A stretch of DNA of 64,000 nt from Aeromicrobium sp. Root495 (lineage in GTDB: Bacteria; Actinomycetota; Actinomycetes; Propionibacteriales; Nocardioidaceae), in the NCBI RefSeq assembly GCF_001426755.1, contig NZ_LMFJ01000001.1, positions 1,564,964-1,628,963 of the forward strand. The letters are read 5' to 3'. Below the pieces are notes generated by a model that was given only the letters and a program-made list of their open reading frames with translations, made no database searches and was not told where the DNA came from. The translations under genes and the position numbers were made by a program. This document shows, piece after piece, positions 51,166-60,353 of the stretch (its first letter is position 1; the number at the start of each line of letters is the position of its first letter).

Positions 51166-51732
51166 GTGACCACCGAGCTCTCCATGACCGGGTACGCGTT
51201 GCTCGGCCTCCTCGTCTTCGACGCGCGCACGTCCGACGAGGGCATGACGGGGTACGAGCTCAAGCAGCGCGCCGACCTCACGCTCCGCTACTACTGGGTC
51301 TCCCCCGCCATGAGCCAGATCTACACCGAGCTGGACCGGCTCCACGGTCTCGACCTCGTGGAGGCGTTCGAGACGCACGAGGGCAAGCGTCGCTCGCGGC
51401 ACTTCCGCGTCACCGAGCACGGCCGCGAGGAGCTGCACCGCTGGCTCCACACCCCGGCGGCGGAGGCGTTCCCCGTTCTCAAGCACCCCGTGGCGCTGCG
51501 CCTGCTCATGGGCGCCCTGAGCGATCCCGAGACCGTCGACTCCTGGCTCGCGGACTACCTCGAGCAGCTCGAGCGACACCGTGCCGACCTCCAGGGCGTC
51601 CGCGAGCTGCTGGCCGACCGCCACGAGGTGCGCTACCCGGCCCGCGTCGCTGAGTGGGGACTGTCGTACTACGACGCCGAGCGCGAGATCGTGGAGAAGC
51701 TCCGCACCGAGATCCGGTCAGAGCTCGACTGA
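51166..51732 (+). CDS. PadR-family transcriptional regulator
   Basis: 188-residue repressor. The N-terminal winged helix (MTGYALLGLL...GYELKQRADLTLRYYWVSPAMSQIYTELDRLHGLDLVEAFE) is diagnostic of PadR, and the C-terminal helices form the effector/dimer domain (vinca-type). GTG start; the -10-like TAGGCT seven bases upstream suggests a leaderless transcript. Divergent from the DUF4442 gene with an 83-base gap, a typical regulator-target pair; the inducer is unknown. Confidence 0.9.
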   Translation: MTTELSMTGYALLGLLVFDARTSDEGMTGYELKQRADLTLRYYWVSPAMSQIYTELDRLHGLDLVEAFETHEGKRRSRHFRVTEHGREELHRWLHTPAAEAFPVLKHPVALRLLMGALSDPETVDSWLADYLEQLERHRADLQGVRELLADRHEVRYPARVAEWGLSYYDAEREIVEKLRTEIRSELD

Positions 51733-52260
51733 CGCCTCGAACCGCTCGCGGGGAGCCGTGCAGACGATCTCGGCGAAGTCGCTCGTCGGCAGCTGGATCC
51801 AGAGCCCCTGCGAGAAGCCGCACCGCCTCAGCACCCGCAGGGACCGACGGTTGCGTGCGTCCGCGAGCGCGACGAACCGCGGGGCGTCGGGGCACCGCGG
51901 CACAAGCACCTCTCGACAGAACGTCTCCACCATGACCGAGCCCCAGCCGCGTCCCAGCAGGCTCGGCTCGCCGAGCAGGTAGTCGAAGGCGACGGCCCGC
52001 GGGTCCTGCACCTTGACGGCGATGTCGTCGTCGGAGGCGACCGGGAAGTGCTGGAAGAACCCGACCGGCGCCTCGTCGAGCAGGGCGACCCACAGACGGA
52101 CAGCGGTACGCCCCTCGAGGTGAGGACCGTACCGCTGCAGCGCCGTGTCGAGGTCGGGCACGAGGTCGGCGAACCATCGCAGCACATGAGGCTGGGAACG
52201 CCAGCGCACGACGTCGGGAAGATCGTCGTGCGCCAGGGGCCGAAAGCTCACCCGCACCAT
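51718..52260 (-). CDS. GNAT-family N-acetyltransferase
   Basis: 180 residues. A GNAT fold with beta-bulge motif A around LLGRGWGSVMVETF (acetyl-CoA binding, residues about 98-112) and NRRSLRVLRRCGF near the C-terminus. The overall layout resembles AAC(6')-like acetyltransferases, but aminoglycoside activity cannot be inferred from sequence alone; many such proteins modify amines or peptides. It overlaps the convergent PadR gene by 15 bases. Start ATG at 52260. Confidence 0.82.
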   Translation of the reverse strand: MVRVSFRPLAHDDLPDVVRWRSQPHVLRWFADLVPDLDTALQRYGPHLEGRTAVRLWVALLDEAPVGFFQHFPVASDDDIAVKVQDPRAVAFDYLLGEPSLLGRGWGSVMVETFCREVLVPRCPDAPRFVALADARNRRSLRVLRRCGFSQGLWIQLPTSDFAEIVCTAPRERFEASVEL

Positions 52261-52269
52261 GGGCCGAGA

Positions 52270-52794
52270 CTAGGCCGACTCCAGCGGGAAGGTCTCGGCC
52301 TCCAGCTCCTCGCGGACGACGTCGAAGGCCACCTGGGGTGCATAGCCCTTGCGCGCGAGCATCCCGGTGAGCCGACGGACCTGCACCGACGGATCGAGCC
52401 CCTGGACCGATCGCAGCTTGCGCTGCACGAGGCGGTGCGCTGCCTGGCGCTCCTCGTCGGGGTCGACGTCGACCAGGGCCGCGTCGATGAGCTCCTCGTC
52501 GACGCCCTTGCGGCGCAGCTCCATGCGCAGCACCGCCGAGGCCAGACCTTTGACCCGCTGACGCCCCTCCACCCAGTCGCGGGCGAAGGCTGCGTCGTCG
52601 ACCAGGCCGGCGCGCTCGAACCGATCGAGCAGGCTCTCGGCGACCTCGGACGGCACGTGCTTCTTGGCCAGAGCCTCCATGAGCTCGGCCCGGCTGCGCG
52701 ACCGGTCGGCCAGTCGTGCGTACACGACCGCCTTGCCCACGGACTCGGCGTCCTCGAGCGTGACGTCCTCCCGGTGGAGGGGTTCGGCTCCCAC
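52270..52794 (-). CDS. recX: regulatory protein RecX
   Basis: 174-residue helical modulator that binds and limits RecA filaments. Three-helix repeats are visible: VVYARLADRSRSRAELMEAL, VAESLLDRFERAGLVDDAAFARDWVEGRQ and AHRLVQRKL...RRLTGMLARKGYAPQVAFDVV. The GTG start is 2 bases after the recA stop, so translation is coupled. Length agrees with actinobacterial RecX (about 170-180). Confidence 0.92.
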   Translation of the reverse strand: MGAEPLHREDVTLEDAESVGKAVVYARLADRSRSRAELMEALAKKHVPSEVAESLLDRFERAGLVDDAAFARDWVEGRQRVKGLASAVLRMELRRKGVDEELIDAALVDVDPDEERQAAHRLVQRKLRSVQGLDPSVQVRRLTGMLARKGYAPQVAFDVVREELEAETFPLESA

Positions 52795-52796
52795 GA

Positions 52797-53891
52797 TCAG
52801 AACTCGAGGTCCGTGACCGAGGCCAGCTCCTCGCTGTCGGCGGTCTCGTCGACCAGGTCGGCGCCGATGCCGAGGTGCTCCATGATGCGCTTCTCGAGCT
52901 CGACGGCGAGGTCGGGGTTGTCGGCCAGGAACTGACGGGCGTTCTCCTTGCCCTGCCCCAGCTGGTCGCCCTCGTACGTGTACCAGGCGCCGGCCTTGCG
53001 GACGAAGCCTGCGTCGACGCCGACGTCGATGAGGCTGCCCTCGCGGCTGATGCCCTTGCCGTACATGATGTCGAACTCGGCGACCTTGAACGGCGGCGCC
53101 ATCTTGTTCTTGACGACCTTGACCTTGGTGCGGTTGCCGACCATGTCGGTGCCGTCCTTGAGCGTCTCGATACGACGGACGTCGAGGCGGATGGAGGCGT
53201 AGAACTTGAGCGCCTTGCCACCGGTGGTGGTCTCGGGCGAGCCGAACATGACGCCGATCTTCTCGCGCAACTGGTTGATGAAGATGGCCGTGGTGCCGGA
53301 GCCGTTGATGGCACCGGTCATCTTGCGCAGCGCCTGGCTCATGAGCCGGGCCTGGAGGCCGACGTGGCTGTCGCCCATCTCGCCGTCGATCTCGGCGCGG
53401 GGCACGAGGGCGGCCACGGAGTCGATGACGATGATGTCGAGGGCGCCGGAGCGGATCAGCATGTCGGCGATCTCGAGGGCCTGCTCACCGGAGTCGGGCT
53501 GGGAGATGAGAAGGGCGTCGGTGTCGACACCCAGCTTGCGGGCGTACTCCGGGTCGAGCGCGTGCTCGGCGTCGATGAAGGCGGCCACGCCGCCGGCGCG
53601 CTGGGCGTTGGCCACCGCGTGCAGGGCGACCGTGGTCTTGCCCGAGGACTCCGGACCGTAGATCTCCACGATGCGTCCGCGCGGGAGCCCGCCGATGCCG
53701 AGGGCAACGTCCAGCGAGGTGGCGCCGGTGGGGATGACGTCGATCTTGGTGCGGCCACGCTCGCCGAGACGCATGACGGCGCCCTTGCCGTGTGCGCGGT
53801 CGATCTGGGCGATGGCGTTCTCGATCGCCTTGGACTTGTCGGAGTCGTTCATCCCGGTGGGGATGGGAGCGAGGGGGGTCTTGGAAGCCAT
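52797..53891 (-). CDS. recA: recombinase RecA
   Basis: 364-residue (with the chosen start) DNA strand-exchange ATPase and SOS co-protease. Walker [10 protein letters not shown], the LexA/RecA-like core [42 protein letters not shown] and the C-terminal acidic tail are all present. Three in-frame ATGs (53957, 53891 and 53852) are possible; family similarity begins near the last ([13 protein letters not shown]), so the true start may be 53852, while 53957 has the best nearby purine stretch. Followed by recX. LexA box upstream at 54025. Confidence 0.95.
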   Translation of the reverse strand: MASKTPLAPIPTGMNDSDKSKAIENAIAQIDRAHGKGAVMRLGERGRTKIDVIPTGATSLDVALGIGGLPRGRIVEIYGPESSGKTTVALHAVANAQRAGGVAAFIDAEHALDPEYARKLGVDTDALLISQPDSGEQALEIADMLIRSGALDIIVIDSVAALVPRAEIDGEMGDSHVGLQARLMSQALRKMTGAINGSGTTAIFINQLREKIGVMFGSPETTTGGKALKFYASIRLDVRRIETLKDGTDMVGNRTKVKVVKNKMAPPFKVAEFDIMYGKGISREGSLIDVGVDAGFVRKAGAWYTYEGDQLGQGKENARQFLADNPDLAVELEKRIMEHLGIGADLVDETADSEELASVTDLEF

Positions 53892-54024
53892 GTGGGCGGG
53901 TCCGTTTCTCTCGTTGAGTGGCCAGGCATCTTCGACGGTAGAAGGACCCTCAGACATTCATGGGCCTCGTCGACCCGCCTGTGGATGCCGTCCTCCTGCA
54001 CGTCAACCTGTGGACGACAGTAGT

Positions 54025-54040
54025 ACGAACAGGTGTTCGA
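54025..54040. promoter_or_regulatory. LexA box upstream of recA
   Basis: ACGAACAGGTGTTCGA matches TCGAAC-N4-GTTCGA with a single mismatch, 134 bases upstream of the annotated recA start (68 bases from the farthest-upstream ATG), next to the promoter. Confidence 0.82.
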
Positions 54041-54073
54041 CCGGGGCGCGACACGCCGGTCCGGAGAGCTCGC

Positions 54074-54595
54074 TCAGCCGAGGGCCTGGATGGTCCTGAG
54101 CAGGTCCGGCCCCAGCGGCCGGTCGGCATGGATCACCCGGTCGGGACCCTCCATGGAGTGACCCGTCCACACGAGGTGCAGCCCGGCCTTCTCGCTCACT
54201 CGACCCGAGGCCGGGTTGGTGACGAGCGAGCGGGCCACGACGGGCCAGTCCGGGCTGTGCGCCTGCGCGGCCTCCACCGCCCGACGTGCCGCCGCCGAGG
54301 CCACCCCGCCGCCCCACACCGCCGTCGAGAGCCGGAAGCCCAGGTTCCACCAGCCGTCGTTCGGCATCACTCCGCTGTTGCCGACCACGGCGTCGTCGAC
54401 CACCACGACCCAGCTGGACAGCCCGAGGCGGTCCCACCCCTCGACCCAGCGAAGCACTATGCGCCTCATGGCGTCACGCTCGGTGAACCGCGCCTCGGGA
54501 AGGTGCTCCCACGTGCCGGGGTCGGAGTAGATCTCGAAGAGCGGGTCGACGTCGTCGAGGGTGACGGGCCGCAGTCGGAACGCCGTCGGACTCAT
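54074..54595 (-). CDS. GNAT-family N-acetyltransferase
   Basis: 173 residues of the RimJ/RimL-like GNAT group: FRLRPVTLDDVDPLFEIYSDPGTWEHLPEARFTERDAM at the N-terminus, the acetyl-CoA strand NLGFRLSTAVWGGGVASAAARRAV and ARSLVTNPASGRVSEKAGLHLV at the C-terminal half are typical. Substrate unknown. Its ATG overlaps the DUF3046 gene stop by 4 bases, so it is coupled to it. It lies between the DUF3046 gene and recA, an insertion relative to the M. tuberculosis order. Confidence 0.88.
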   Translation of the reverse strand: MSPTAFRLRPVTLDDVDPLFEIYSDPGTWEHLPEARFTERDAMRRIVLRWVEGWDRLGLSSWVVVVDDAVVGNSGVMPNDGWWNLGFRLSTAVWGGGVASAAARRAVEAAQAHSPDWPVVARSLVTNPASGRVSEKAGLHLVWTGHSMEGPDRVIHADRPLGPDLLRTIQALG

Positions 54596-54786
54596 CGCTC
54601 GCGGGCGGGGAGCTCCAGGACCTCGTGCACCGCACGCCAGACGTGCTTGGGGTCCTCGCCTGCTTGCAACGCCTCGGCTGCCGTCCGGCTGCCGAGGCTG
54701 CTGATGGACTGCGAGGAGGCCCAGACCTGGGCGTACGCCTTGCCGAGGTGGAGCTCCATGCGCTCCCAGAACTCGCTGTGCCTCAC
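54592..54786 (-). CDS. DUF3046 protein, RecA-adjacent (Rv2738c-like)
   Basis: 64-residue small helical protein: MRHSEFWERMELHLGKAYAQVWA then LGSRTAAEALQAGEDPKHVWRAVHEVLELP, the standard DUF3046 sequence. Found next to recA in most actinobacteria (Rv2738c in M. tuberculosis); its function is unknown. GTG start gives the family N-terminus; the longer in-frame reading begins inside the clgR region and is not family-like. Confidence 0.9.
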   Translation of the reverse strand: MRHSEFWERMELHLGKAYAQVWASSQSISSLGSRTAAEALQAGEDPKHVWRAVHEVLELPARER

Positions 54787-54796
54787 GGAGCCACGC

Positions 54797-55093
54797 TCAG
54801 GCGGCCGAGGCCTCGACGTCGGCCGGCGCGATGGAGGAGATGCTGGCCAGGTCGGTGGCCTCCTCGATGGCGAGCAGGGCGCTGACGTCGGCCAGGACCT
54901 TGGAGAGCGGAACCTCGAGGGCAGCGGCGAGGGCGGCGAGCAGCTCGGAGCTGGGCTCCTTCTGGCCACGCTCGACCTCGGAGATGTATCCCAGGCTGAC
55001 GCGGGCCTTGGCCGATACGTCTCGCAGGGTGAGTCCCTCGGCGATCCGGCGCGCGCGGAGCACCTCACCGACGAGCTGGCGCATCGTGGTCAT
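54797..55093 (-). CDS. clgR: XRE-family regulator ClgR
   Basis: 98-residue transcription activator. The HTH lies at residues 8-70 ([60 protein letters not shown]), matching ClgR, the activator of Clp protease and stress genes. Position just upstream of pgsA-cinA is the same as Rv2745c of M. tuberculosis. ClgR is a known ClpP target; the C-terminal tail (ADVEASAA, ending Ala-Ala) fits a Clp degron. Confidence 0.92.
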   Translation of the reverse strand: MTTMRQLVGEVLRARRIAEGLTLRDVSAKARVSLGYISEVERGQKEPSSELLAALAAALEVPLSKVLADVSALLAIEEATDLASISSIAPADVEASAA

Positions 55094-55135
55094 GGTGTCC
55101 TCCGTCCTCTACCGGCCACACTACCGACGCTGTGT

Positions 55136-55621
55136 TCAACGTGGTGCGGGATCGTTCTGTTCCTCCACCCTAGCGACCAGTGCCGACAGGGCCGCGGCGA
55201 CCGTCTGCTCGCGGACGGCGCGGCGGTCGCCCTCGAGGTGGAGGTCGATGACGCGGGAGCCGGCAGGACCCACCACGGCCACGAACACCGTGCCCACGGG
55301 CTTGCCCTCGCTGGGATCGGGTCCGGCCACCCCGGTGGTGGAGACGGCCCAGTCGGCGCCCAGCTCGCGGCGGGCCCCCAGGGCCATCTGCTCGGCGGTC
55401 AACCGGTCCACGGTCCCCCGCTCGGCCACGACGTCGGCCGCCACGCCCAGGACGTCGACCTTCACCTCCGGCGCGTAGGCCACCACTCCCCCGCGGACGA
55501 CCGCGGACGCACCCGGCACGTCGACCAGGGCGGCACACAGCAGCCCACCGGTGAGCGACTCGGCCGTGGCCACGGTCTGACCGGCCAGGCGAAGCGCCTC
55601 GACCACCCTGGCGGCGCTCAT
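55136..55621 (-). CDS. CinA C-terminal domain protein (nicotinamide-nucleotide amidase PncC type)
   Basis: 161-residue CinA_C domain that hydrolyses nicotinamide mononucleotide to nicotinic acid mononucleotide. Signature: ATAESLTGGLLCAALVDVPGAS and GVVAYAPEVKVDVLGV with the catalytic Ser/Tyr/Lys set; DWAVSTTGVAGPDPSEGKPVGTVFVAV. The stand-alone form is the usual one in actinobacteria. ATG start, overlapping the pgsA stop by 4 bases (ATGA). Confidence 0.93.
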   Translation of the reverse strand: MSAARVVEALRLAGQTVATAESLTGGLLCAALVDVPGASAVVRGGVVAYAPEVKVDVLGVAADVVAERGTVDRLTAEQMALGARRELGADWAVSTTGVAGPDPSEGKPVGTVFVAVVGPAGSRVIDLHLEGDRRAVREQTVAAALSALVARVEEQNDPAPR

Positions 55622-56223
55622 GAGACCTTCTGCTCGGCCCTCAGTCGTCGGGCGTCGAAGACGTACTGCACGCCGGTGACCAGCGTGATGGCGACGGCGC
55701 CGGCCATGATGACGTGCGTGACCCACAGCAGGATGTTGCTCGCCGTGGAGTCCCAGAGCTCGAGCGGGAGCGAGTAGAACCCGAGGGCCGTGGCCTGCAG
55801 CGTGGTCTTGATGCGTCCGCCCTGGCTGGCCGGCATCACGCCGTACTTCTTGATGACGAACCGGAGCAGGGTGATGCCCCACTCCCGGACGAGCACCACG
55901 ATCGTGACGGTCCAGAAGAGCCAGTGGTCGAAGATGATGGAGAGGCCGATGAAGGCCATGCCCGTGAGCGCCTTGTCGGCGATGGGGTCGGCGAGCTTGC
56001 CGAAGTCGGTGACGAGGTTGCGGCTGCGGGCGAGGTCGCCGTCGATGCGGTCGGTGATCATGAGCAGCGAGAACGCCACGAACGACCACACCCGCCACGA
56101 CTCGTCGCCTCCGCCGTCGTGCAGGAGGATCCAGCCGTAGACGGGGACGCCGACGATGCGCAGCACCGTCAGGACGTTGGCGATGTTGTAGTTGCTGGGC
56201 ACAGTGCCCGGCGCCTGCTCCAT
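55618..56223 (-). CDS. pgsA: CDP-diacylglycerol-glycerol-3-phosphate 3-phosphatidyltransferase
   Basis: 201-residue integral membrane phospholipid synthase. The CDP-alcohol phosphotransferase motif D-x2-DG-x2-AR-x8-G-x3-D-x3-D is visible as TDRIDGDLARSRNLVTDFGKLADPIADK, and at least five membrane helices are present. It makes phosphatidylglycerophosphate, precursor of phosphatidylglycerol and cardiolipin. Start is the ATG with GAGAGG upstream; a longer reading (start 56268) overlaps the upstream gene. Coupled to cinA. Confidence 0.93.
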   Translation of the reverse strand: MEQAPGTVPSNYNIANVLTVLRIVGVPVYGWILLHDGGGDESWRVWSFVAFSLLMITDRIDGDLARSRNLVTDFGKLADPIADKALTGMAFIGLSIIFDHWLFWTVTIVVLVREWGITLLRFVIKKYGVMPASQGGRIKTTLQATALGFYSLPLELWDSTASNILLWVTHVIMAGAVAITLVTGVQYVFDARRLRAEQKVS

Positions 56224-56242
56224 GTGAGCCTCTCGGACGCGG

Positions 56243-56749
56243 TCAGGACGTCTCAGTGTAAGCGGCACCCGGACGGCGACGGGCGAGCTGCACCTCTGCC
56301 TCCGCGGGCGACATGCTCGTGGCGAAGCCGAGAGGTGCCGTGAAGATGCGCTCCCCGGCCGGGCTGACCACCTTGACGCGGGGGTCGTGACGACCCTCGC
56401 GCCGCTCGACGCGCACGTCGGCCAGCTCGGTCCACAGCAGGCCCACCCACTGGTGTCCGTCGCGCAGCCGCACCCCGTGACCGTCGGCCACGAAGAGGGG
56501 CGTACGCCCGTCGCTGATGCCCGGGAGGGCGATGAGCCCCAGCAGCACCAGGACGGCGGCCGGTGCCCAGAGCACGACGTCGTCGCGGTCGTAGGCGAAC
56601 CAGGCGAAGCCGGCCGCGAGCAGCAGCGGGACGATCGCGAAGAGCGCGTAGACCCACGTCCGGCGGTGGATCTCGAACGGGTCGTCGCCCGGCGCGTCGG
56701 GATCGACGGCCCACGGGTGACCGGGTGAGAGCTCCAGCGAGTCGCTCAT
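56243..56749 (-). CDS. two-TM membrane protein of unknown function
   Basis: 168 residues. Two adjacent membrane spans (about 31-48 and 56-76) separate a short N-terminal region from a cytoplasmic beta-rich domain (VADGHGVRLRDGHQWVGLLWTELADVRVERR) resembling a PH-like fold, as in many actinobacterial DUF-type membrane proteins. Function unknown. The ATG overlaps the last base of the ftsK stop (TGATG), suggesting coupling with ftsK. Confidence 0.75.
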   Translation of the reverse strand: MSDSLELSPGHPWAVDPDAPGDDPFEIHRRTWVYALFAIVPLLLAAGFAWFAYDRDDVVLWAPAAVLVLLGLIALPGISDGRTPLFVADGHGVRLRDGHQWVGLLWTELADVRVERREGRHDPRVKVVSPAGERIFTAPLGFATSMSPAEAEVQLARRRPGAAYTETS

Positions 56750-59271
56750 CAGCCCACCTGGATGGTCGCGAGCACGTCCTCGAGCTCGTCGGGCTTGATC
56801 AGGACGTCGCGTGCCTTGGATCCCTCGCTGGGCCCCACGACGCCGCGGCTCTCCATGATGTCCATGAGGCGGCCGGCCTTGGCGAAGCCCACGCGGAGCT
56901 TGCGCTGCAGCATCGACGTGGAGCCGAACTGCGTGGTCACCACGAGCTCGACGGCCTGGATGACCAGGTCCATGTCGTCGCCGATGTCGTCGTCGATCTC
57001 GCGCTTGGCCTGCTGCGGCGCCGTGACGTCCTCGCGGTACTCCGGCTGCAGCTGGGTCTTGCAGTGCTCGACGATCTCCTGGATCTCCTGCTCGGTGATC
57101 CAGGCGCCCTGCATGCGCATCGACTTGTTGGCACCCATGGGCAGGAAGAGGCCGTCACCCTGGCCGACGAGCTTCTCGGCGCCGGGCTGGTCGAGGATGA
57201 CGCGGCTGTCGGCGAGCGAGCTGGTGGCGAACGCCAGCCGGCTCGGCACGTTGGCCTTGATGAGGCCGGTCACGACGTCGACGCTGGGTCGCTGCGTGGC
57301 CAGGACCAGGTGGATGCCGGCCGCGCGGGCCAGCTGCGTGATGCGCACGATCGAGTCCTCGACGTCGCGCGGGGCGACCATCATGAGGTCGGCGAGCTCG
57401 TCGACCACCACGAGCAGGTACGGGTAGGGCGTGATGACGCGCTCGCTGAGCGGCGGCGCCTGCACCTTCCCCGCCCGGACGGCCTTGTTGAAGTCGTCGA
57501 TGTGCTTGAAGCCGAAGTTGGCGAGGTCGTCGTAGCGCAGGTCCATCTCGCGCACGACCCACTGCAGCGCCTCGGCGGCCTTCTTGGGGTTGGTGATGAT
57601 GGGCGTGATGAGGTGCGGGATGCCCTCGTAGGCCGTGAGTTCGACCCGCTTCGGGTCGACCATGATCATGCGGACCTCGTCGGGCGTGGAGCGCATGAGG
57701 ATCGAGGAGATCATCGAGTTCACGAAGCTCGACTTGCCCGAGCCCGTGGCTCCGGCCACCAGGAGGTGCGGCATCTTGGCCAGGTTGGCCACGACGAAAC
57801 CGCCCTCGACGTCCTTGCCGAGGCCGACCACCATGGGGTGGTGGTCGCTGCGGGCCTTGGCCGAGCGCAGGACGTCGCCGAGGCTCACCATCTCCTTGTC
57901 GAGGTTGGGGATCTCGACGCCGATGGCGGACTTGCCCGGGATGGGGCTCAGGATGCGGACCTCGTTGGAGGCCACGGCGTAGGAGATGTTCTTGCTGAGC
58001 GCGGTGACCTTCTCGACCTTGACGGCCGGGCCCAGCTCCACCTCGTAGCGGGTGACCGTGGGGCCACGCGTGTAGCCCGTCACCGTGGCGTCGATCTGGA
58101 ACTGCTCGAGCACCTCGGTGAGCCGCTCGACGACCTCGTCCGACGCGGTGGAGCGAGCCTTGTGGGGCGTGCCCTCACGCAGCGCGGAGGAGTCCGGGAG
58201 CGTGTAGACGATGTCGCCGGACAGGGCCAGCTGCTCGGCGCGGACCGGCAGGGGCTCCATGGGCGGCAGCTCGACGTCGGCGGTGTCCTCGACGTCCTGC
58301 ACCGGCTCGACGACGGGCTCGGGCGTGGGCCGCTTGCGACCCGGCTTGACGGGGACCTGGCGGTCCTCGTCGGGTCCGTCGACGAGCGGGTTCTCGAAGG
58401 GCTCGTCGACGACCTCGGGGGCCGTGCGGGGGTGGCGCTTGCGCGCGACCGGCGCGGCGGCCTGCTCGGCACCGGCCTCGGCCTCGGGCTTGCGTCCGAG
58501 CGCCATGTCGCGCAGCTCGGCGATGCGCACGGGGACCTCGTGCAGCGGCGTGGACGTGACGACGAGCAGCCCGAACGCGGCCACCAGGACGAGCAGCGGC
58601 GAGACGACGTAGGCCGAGTGCAGCAGGTCCATGGGGATGGCGGAGAAGAGGAAGCCGATCGCACCGCCGGCGTCGCGGACCTCGGCCATGTCGTCGGGGC
58701 GCGGGACGCCGTGCGAGATGTGCACGAGACCCAGCACGCCACCGCTCACGGCGAACCAGCCGACGGCCTGACGGCCGGCGGGACCGACCTCGGTGGGTCG
58801 GCGCAGGGTGCGCCAGGCGATGACGGCGAGGACGATGGGGACGGCCCACGCGAGCACTCCGACGGTGCTGGTGGTGGCCGTGCGGACGGCGTCGGTGACC
58901 GATCCGGGGAGCTGCCACCAGACCGAGGCGGCCGTGATGATGCCCAGGCCGAGGATCGCGAAGCCCACGCCGTCGCGGCGCTGCTCCGGCTCGAGGTCCT
59001 GGGCGGAGTGTCCGATGCTGCGGGCCACGGCGCCGGCGGCACCGGCCAGGCCGAGCCACATCGCCGTGGAGGCGCGCAGGAGCCCGCCCAGCACCACCAT
59101 GAACGGTCCGGGACCGGTCCGCGGCGCAGGCTTGCGAGCCGCGGGCTTGCGCGCCGCAGGTCGCTTCTGGGCAGGACGCTTGGCGGCAGGGCGCTTGCGC
59201 GCAGCAGGCTTCTTCTTGGCCTGGCTGCCGGACGGCCGCTTGCGCGGCGGGGAAGTCGTTCGGGTCGCCAT
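56749..59271 (-). CDS. ftsK: DNA translocase FtsK
   Basis: 840-residue chromosome-segregation translocase. An Arg/Lys/Ala-rich N-terminus precedes about four membrane helices, then a variable linker, then the RecA-like motor: Walker [16 protein letters not shown], Walker B and the glutamine-rich region [18 protein letters not shown]. The C-terminal gamma winged helix ([33 protein letters not shown]) recognises KOPS. Shorter than E. coli FtsK because the linker is reduced, as usual in actinobacteria. ATG start. A 36-bp perfect palindrome and a repeat element lie upstream. Confidence 0.96.
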   Translation of the reverse strand: MATRTTSPPRKRPSGSQAKKKPAARKRPAAKRPAQKRPAARKPAARKPAPRTGPGPFMVVLGGLLRASTAMWLGLAGAAGAVARSIGHSAQDLEPEQRRDGVGFAILGLGIITAASVWWQLPGSVTDAVRTATTSTVGVLAWAVPIVLAVIAWRTLRRPTEVGPAGRQAVGWFAVSGGVLGLVHISHGVPRPDDMAEVRDAGGAIGFLFSAIPMDLLHSAYVVSPLLVLVAAFGLLVVTSTPLHEVPVRIAELRDMALGRKPEAEAGAEQAAAPVARKRHPRTAPEVVDEPFENPLVDGPDEDRQVPVKPGRKRPTPEPVVEPVQDVEDTADVELPPMEPLPVRAEQLALSGDIVYTLPDSSALREGTPHKARSTASDEVVERLTEVLEQFQIDATVTGYTRGPTVTRYEVELGPAVKVEKVTALSKNISYAVASNEVRILSPIPGKSAIGVEIPNLDKEMVSLGDVLRSAKARSDHHPMVVGLGKDVEGGFVVANLAKMPHLLVAGATGSGKSSFVNSMISSILMRSTPDEVRMIMVDPKRVELTAYEGIPHLITPIITNPKKAAEALQWVVREMDLRYDDLANFGFKHIDDFNKAVRAGKVQAPPLSERVITPYPYLLVVVDELADLMMVAPRDVEDSIVRITQLARAAGIHLVLATQRPSVDVVTGLIKANVPSRLAFATSSLADSRVILDQPGAEKLVGQGDGLFLPMGANKSMRMQGAWITEQEIQEIVEHCKTQLQPEYREDVTAPQQAKREIDDDIGDDMDLVIQAVELVVTTQFGSTSMLQRKLRVGFAKAGRLMDIMESRGVVGPSEGSKARDVLIKPDELEDVLATIQVG

Positions 59272-59370
59272 GGCGAAAGCCTAAAGGAGAGGTCGAGGTT
59301 TTGCGCCCTCCCACGCCCAACCTCATGCGTCACATCTGTCACGGCTGTGAACCACTCCCCTCGGCAACCT

Positions 59371-59406
59371 GACCCATACCTCGGGAAGGTTCCCGAGGTA
59401 TGGGTC
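59371..59406. terminator. 36-bp perfect hairpin upstream of ftsK
   Basis: A perfect 17-bp stem (starting GACCCATACCTCGGG) around a GG loop, between the CbiX-like gene and ftsK; most likely the terminator for the CbiX-like gene. It is an exceptionally long perfect palindrome for this window. Confidence 0.8.
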
Positions 59407-59432
59407 GGTTTGCCAACCCACCGTGGTAAACC
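59407..59432. repeat. 26-bp interspersed palindromic element, copy 2
   Basis: Begins GGTTTGCC, ends GGTAAACC. In reverse-complement comparison it matches the copy at 5833-5858 at 22 of 26 positions. It directly follows the hairpin at 59371. Confidence 0.6.
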
Positions 59433-59442
59433 GACGTCGGGG

Positions 59443-60141
59443 TCAGAGGGCGGGGGCGGACGCGCCGAGCGCCTGGTGGAAACGCGTCACGACGAGGGCG
59501 GCGATGCGCGGGTCGGGCGGGCCGCCGTCGAGCAGGGGCGCAGTCACGAGGTCGGCGCCGCAGTGACGCAGCATGTCGGCGTTGCGCCCGGGCGTGAGCA
59601 GGTACGAGGCCACCACGACCCGGCGCCCGTAGGCGCGGGCGATGTCGACGGCGTCGGTGAGGGGCGTGTCGCGGCCGCCCAGCGAGCCGATGTGGACGGG
59701 TCCGCCCCACACGGCGCTCACGAGCCGCCCGGCTCGGGAGTAGCCGTCGATGGCAGCACCGTCGTCGGAGCCGGCCACGCCGAGCACGATGGTGTCGGTC
59801 TTGCGTGCTCCCGCCTCGATCAGACGCTGCACGCAGATCTCGGCCAGCGCCCAGTCGGGTCCGAGGGCGGAAGCGACCACGAGACCGGGATCGCGCCGCT
59901 GGGCCACGGCGAGGGCCGCGGAGACGTCACTGCCGTCGGTGAGGGTCAACGGGACGGCCACGCGGACCGGAGGATGGGACTCGTCGGCAGCCAGCACGTC
60001 GACCGGGGTGTCCCGCACGTCGACGGACGGAGCATCTCGCCGGACGGCGTTGACCAGACCTCCGAGCGCGGCCCGCTCGGCCGGGTCCGAACGACCCGAG
60101 GAGCAGGCGAAGAGCACCTCCCCGAGGGACCTCGTCGTCAC
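59443..60141 (-). CDS. CbiX/SirB-type sirohydrochlorin chelatase-like protein
   Basis: 232 residues with the class II chelatase two-domain pattern: SDPAERAALGGLVNAVRRDAPSVDVRDTPVDV, then VVASYLLTPGRNADMLRHCGADLVTAPLL. Related enzymes insert cobalt or iron into sirohydrochlorin. However, the usual metal-binding histidines are incompletely conserved, and the protein begins with a GTG preceded by GGAAGG; it may be a chelatase-fold protein with another role. The actinobacterial homologues sit near ftsK and rnj in this same order. Confidence 0.72.
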   Translation of the reverse strand: MTTRSLGEVLFACSSGRSDPAERAALGGLVNAVRRDAPSVDVRDTPVDVLAADESHPPVRVAVPLTLTDGSDVSAALAVAQRRDPGLVVASALGPDWALAEICVQRLIEAGARKTDTIVLGVAGSDDGAAIDGYSRAGRLVSAVWGGPVHIGSLGGRDTPLTDAVDIARAYGRRVVVASYLLTPGRNADMLRHCGADLVTAPLLDGGPPDPRIAALVVTRFHQALGASAPAL

Positions 60142-60184
60142 AGGGTCACACCTTCCAGCCCGAGCGAAGGGTCCCGACGGGTGT

Positions 60185-60227
60185 GTGGCCCGCAGGCTGC
60201 GTGCTCGACGCTCGTCCTGCGGGCCAC
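60185..60227 (-). terminator. hairpin after rnj
   Basis: GTGGCCCGCAGG pairs with CCTGCGGGCCAC (12 bp, 19-base loop), between the RNase J gene stop and the CbiX-like start. The rest of 60142-60353 holds only a further weak hairpin (60293-60311) near the rnj stop. Confidence 0.6.
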
Positions 60228-60353
60228 CACCGGTTCCCACCGAGCCCGGCCCCGCGCCGAGCTCATGCAAGAAAACTACGAGCCGGTTGTTTCACCTCGT
60301 GGATCGAGGTGTTTCGGTCGCGTAACGATCTGGGGCGGGTGTGACTGGAGTGC

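Noticed and set aside
51718-52260. Aminoglycoside resistance gene call for the GNAT protein
   Set aside because: The fold resembles AAC(6')-like enzymes, but residues for drug specificity cannot be judged and no resistance context exists; left as generic GNAT.
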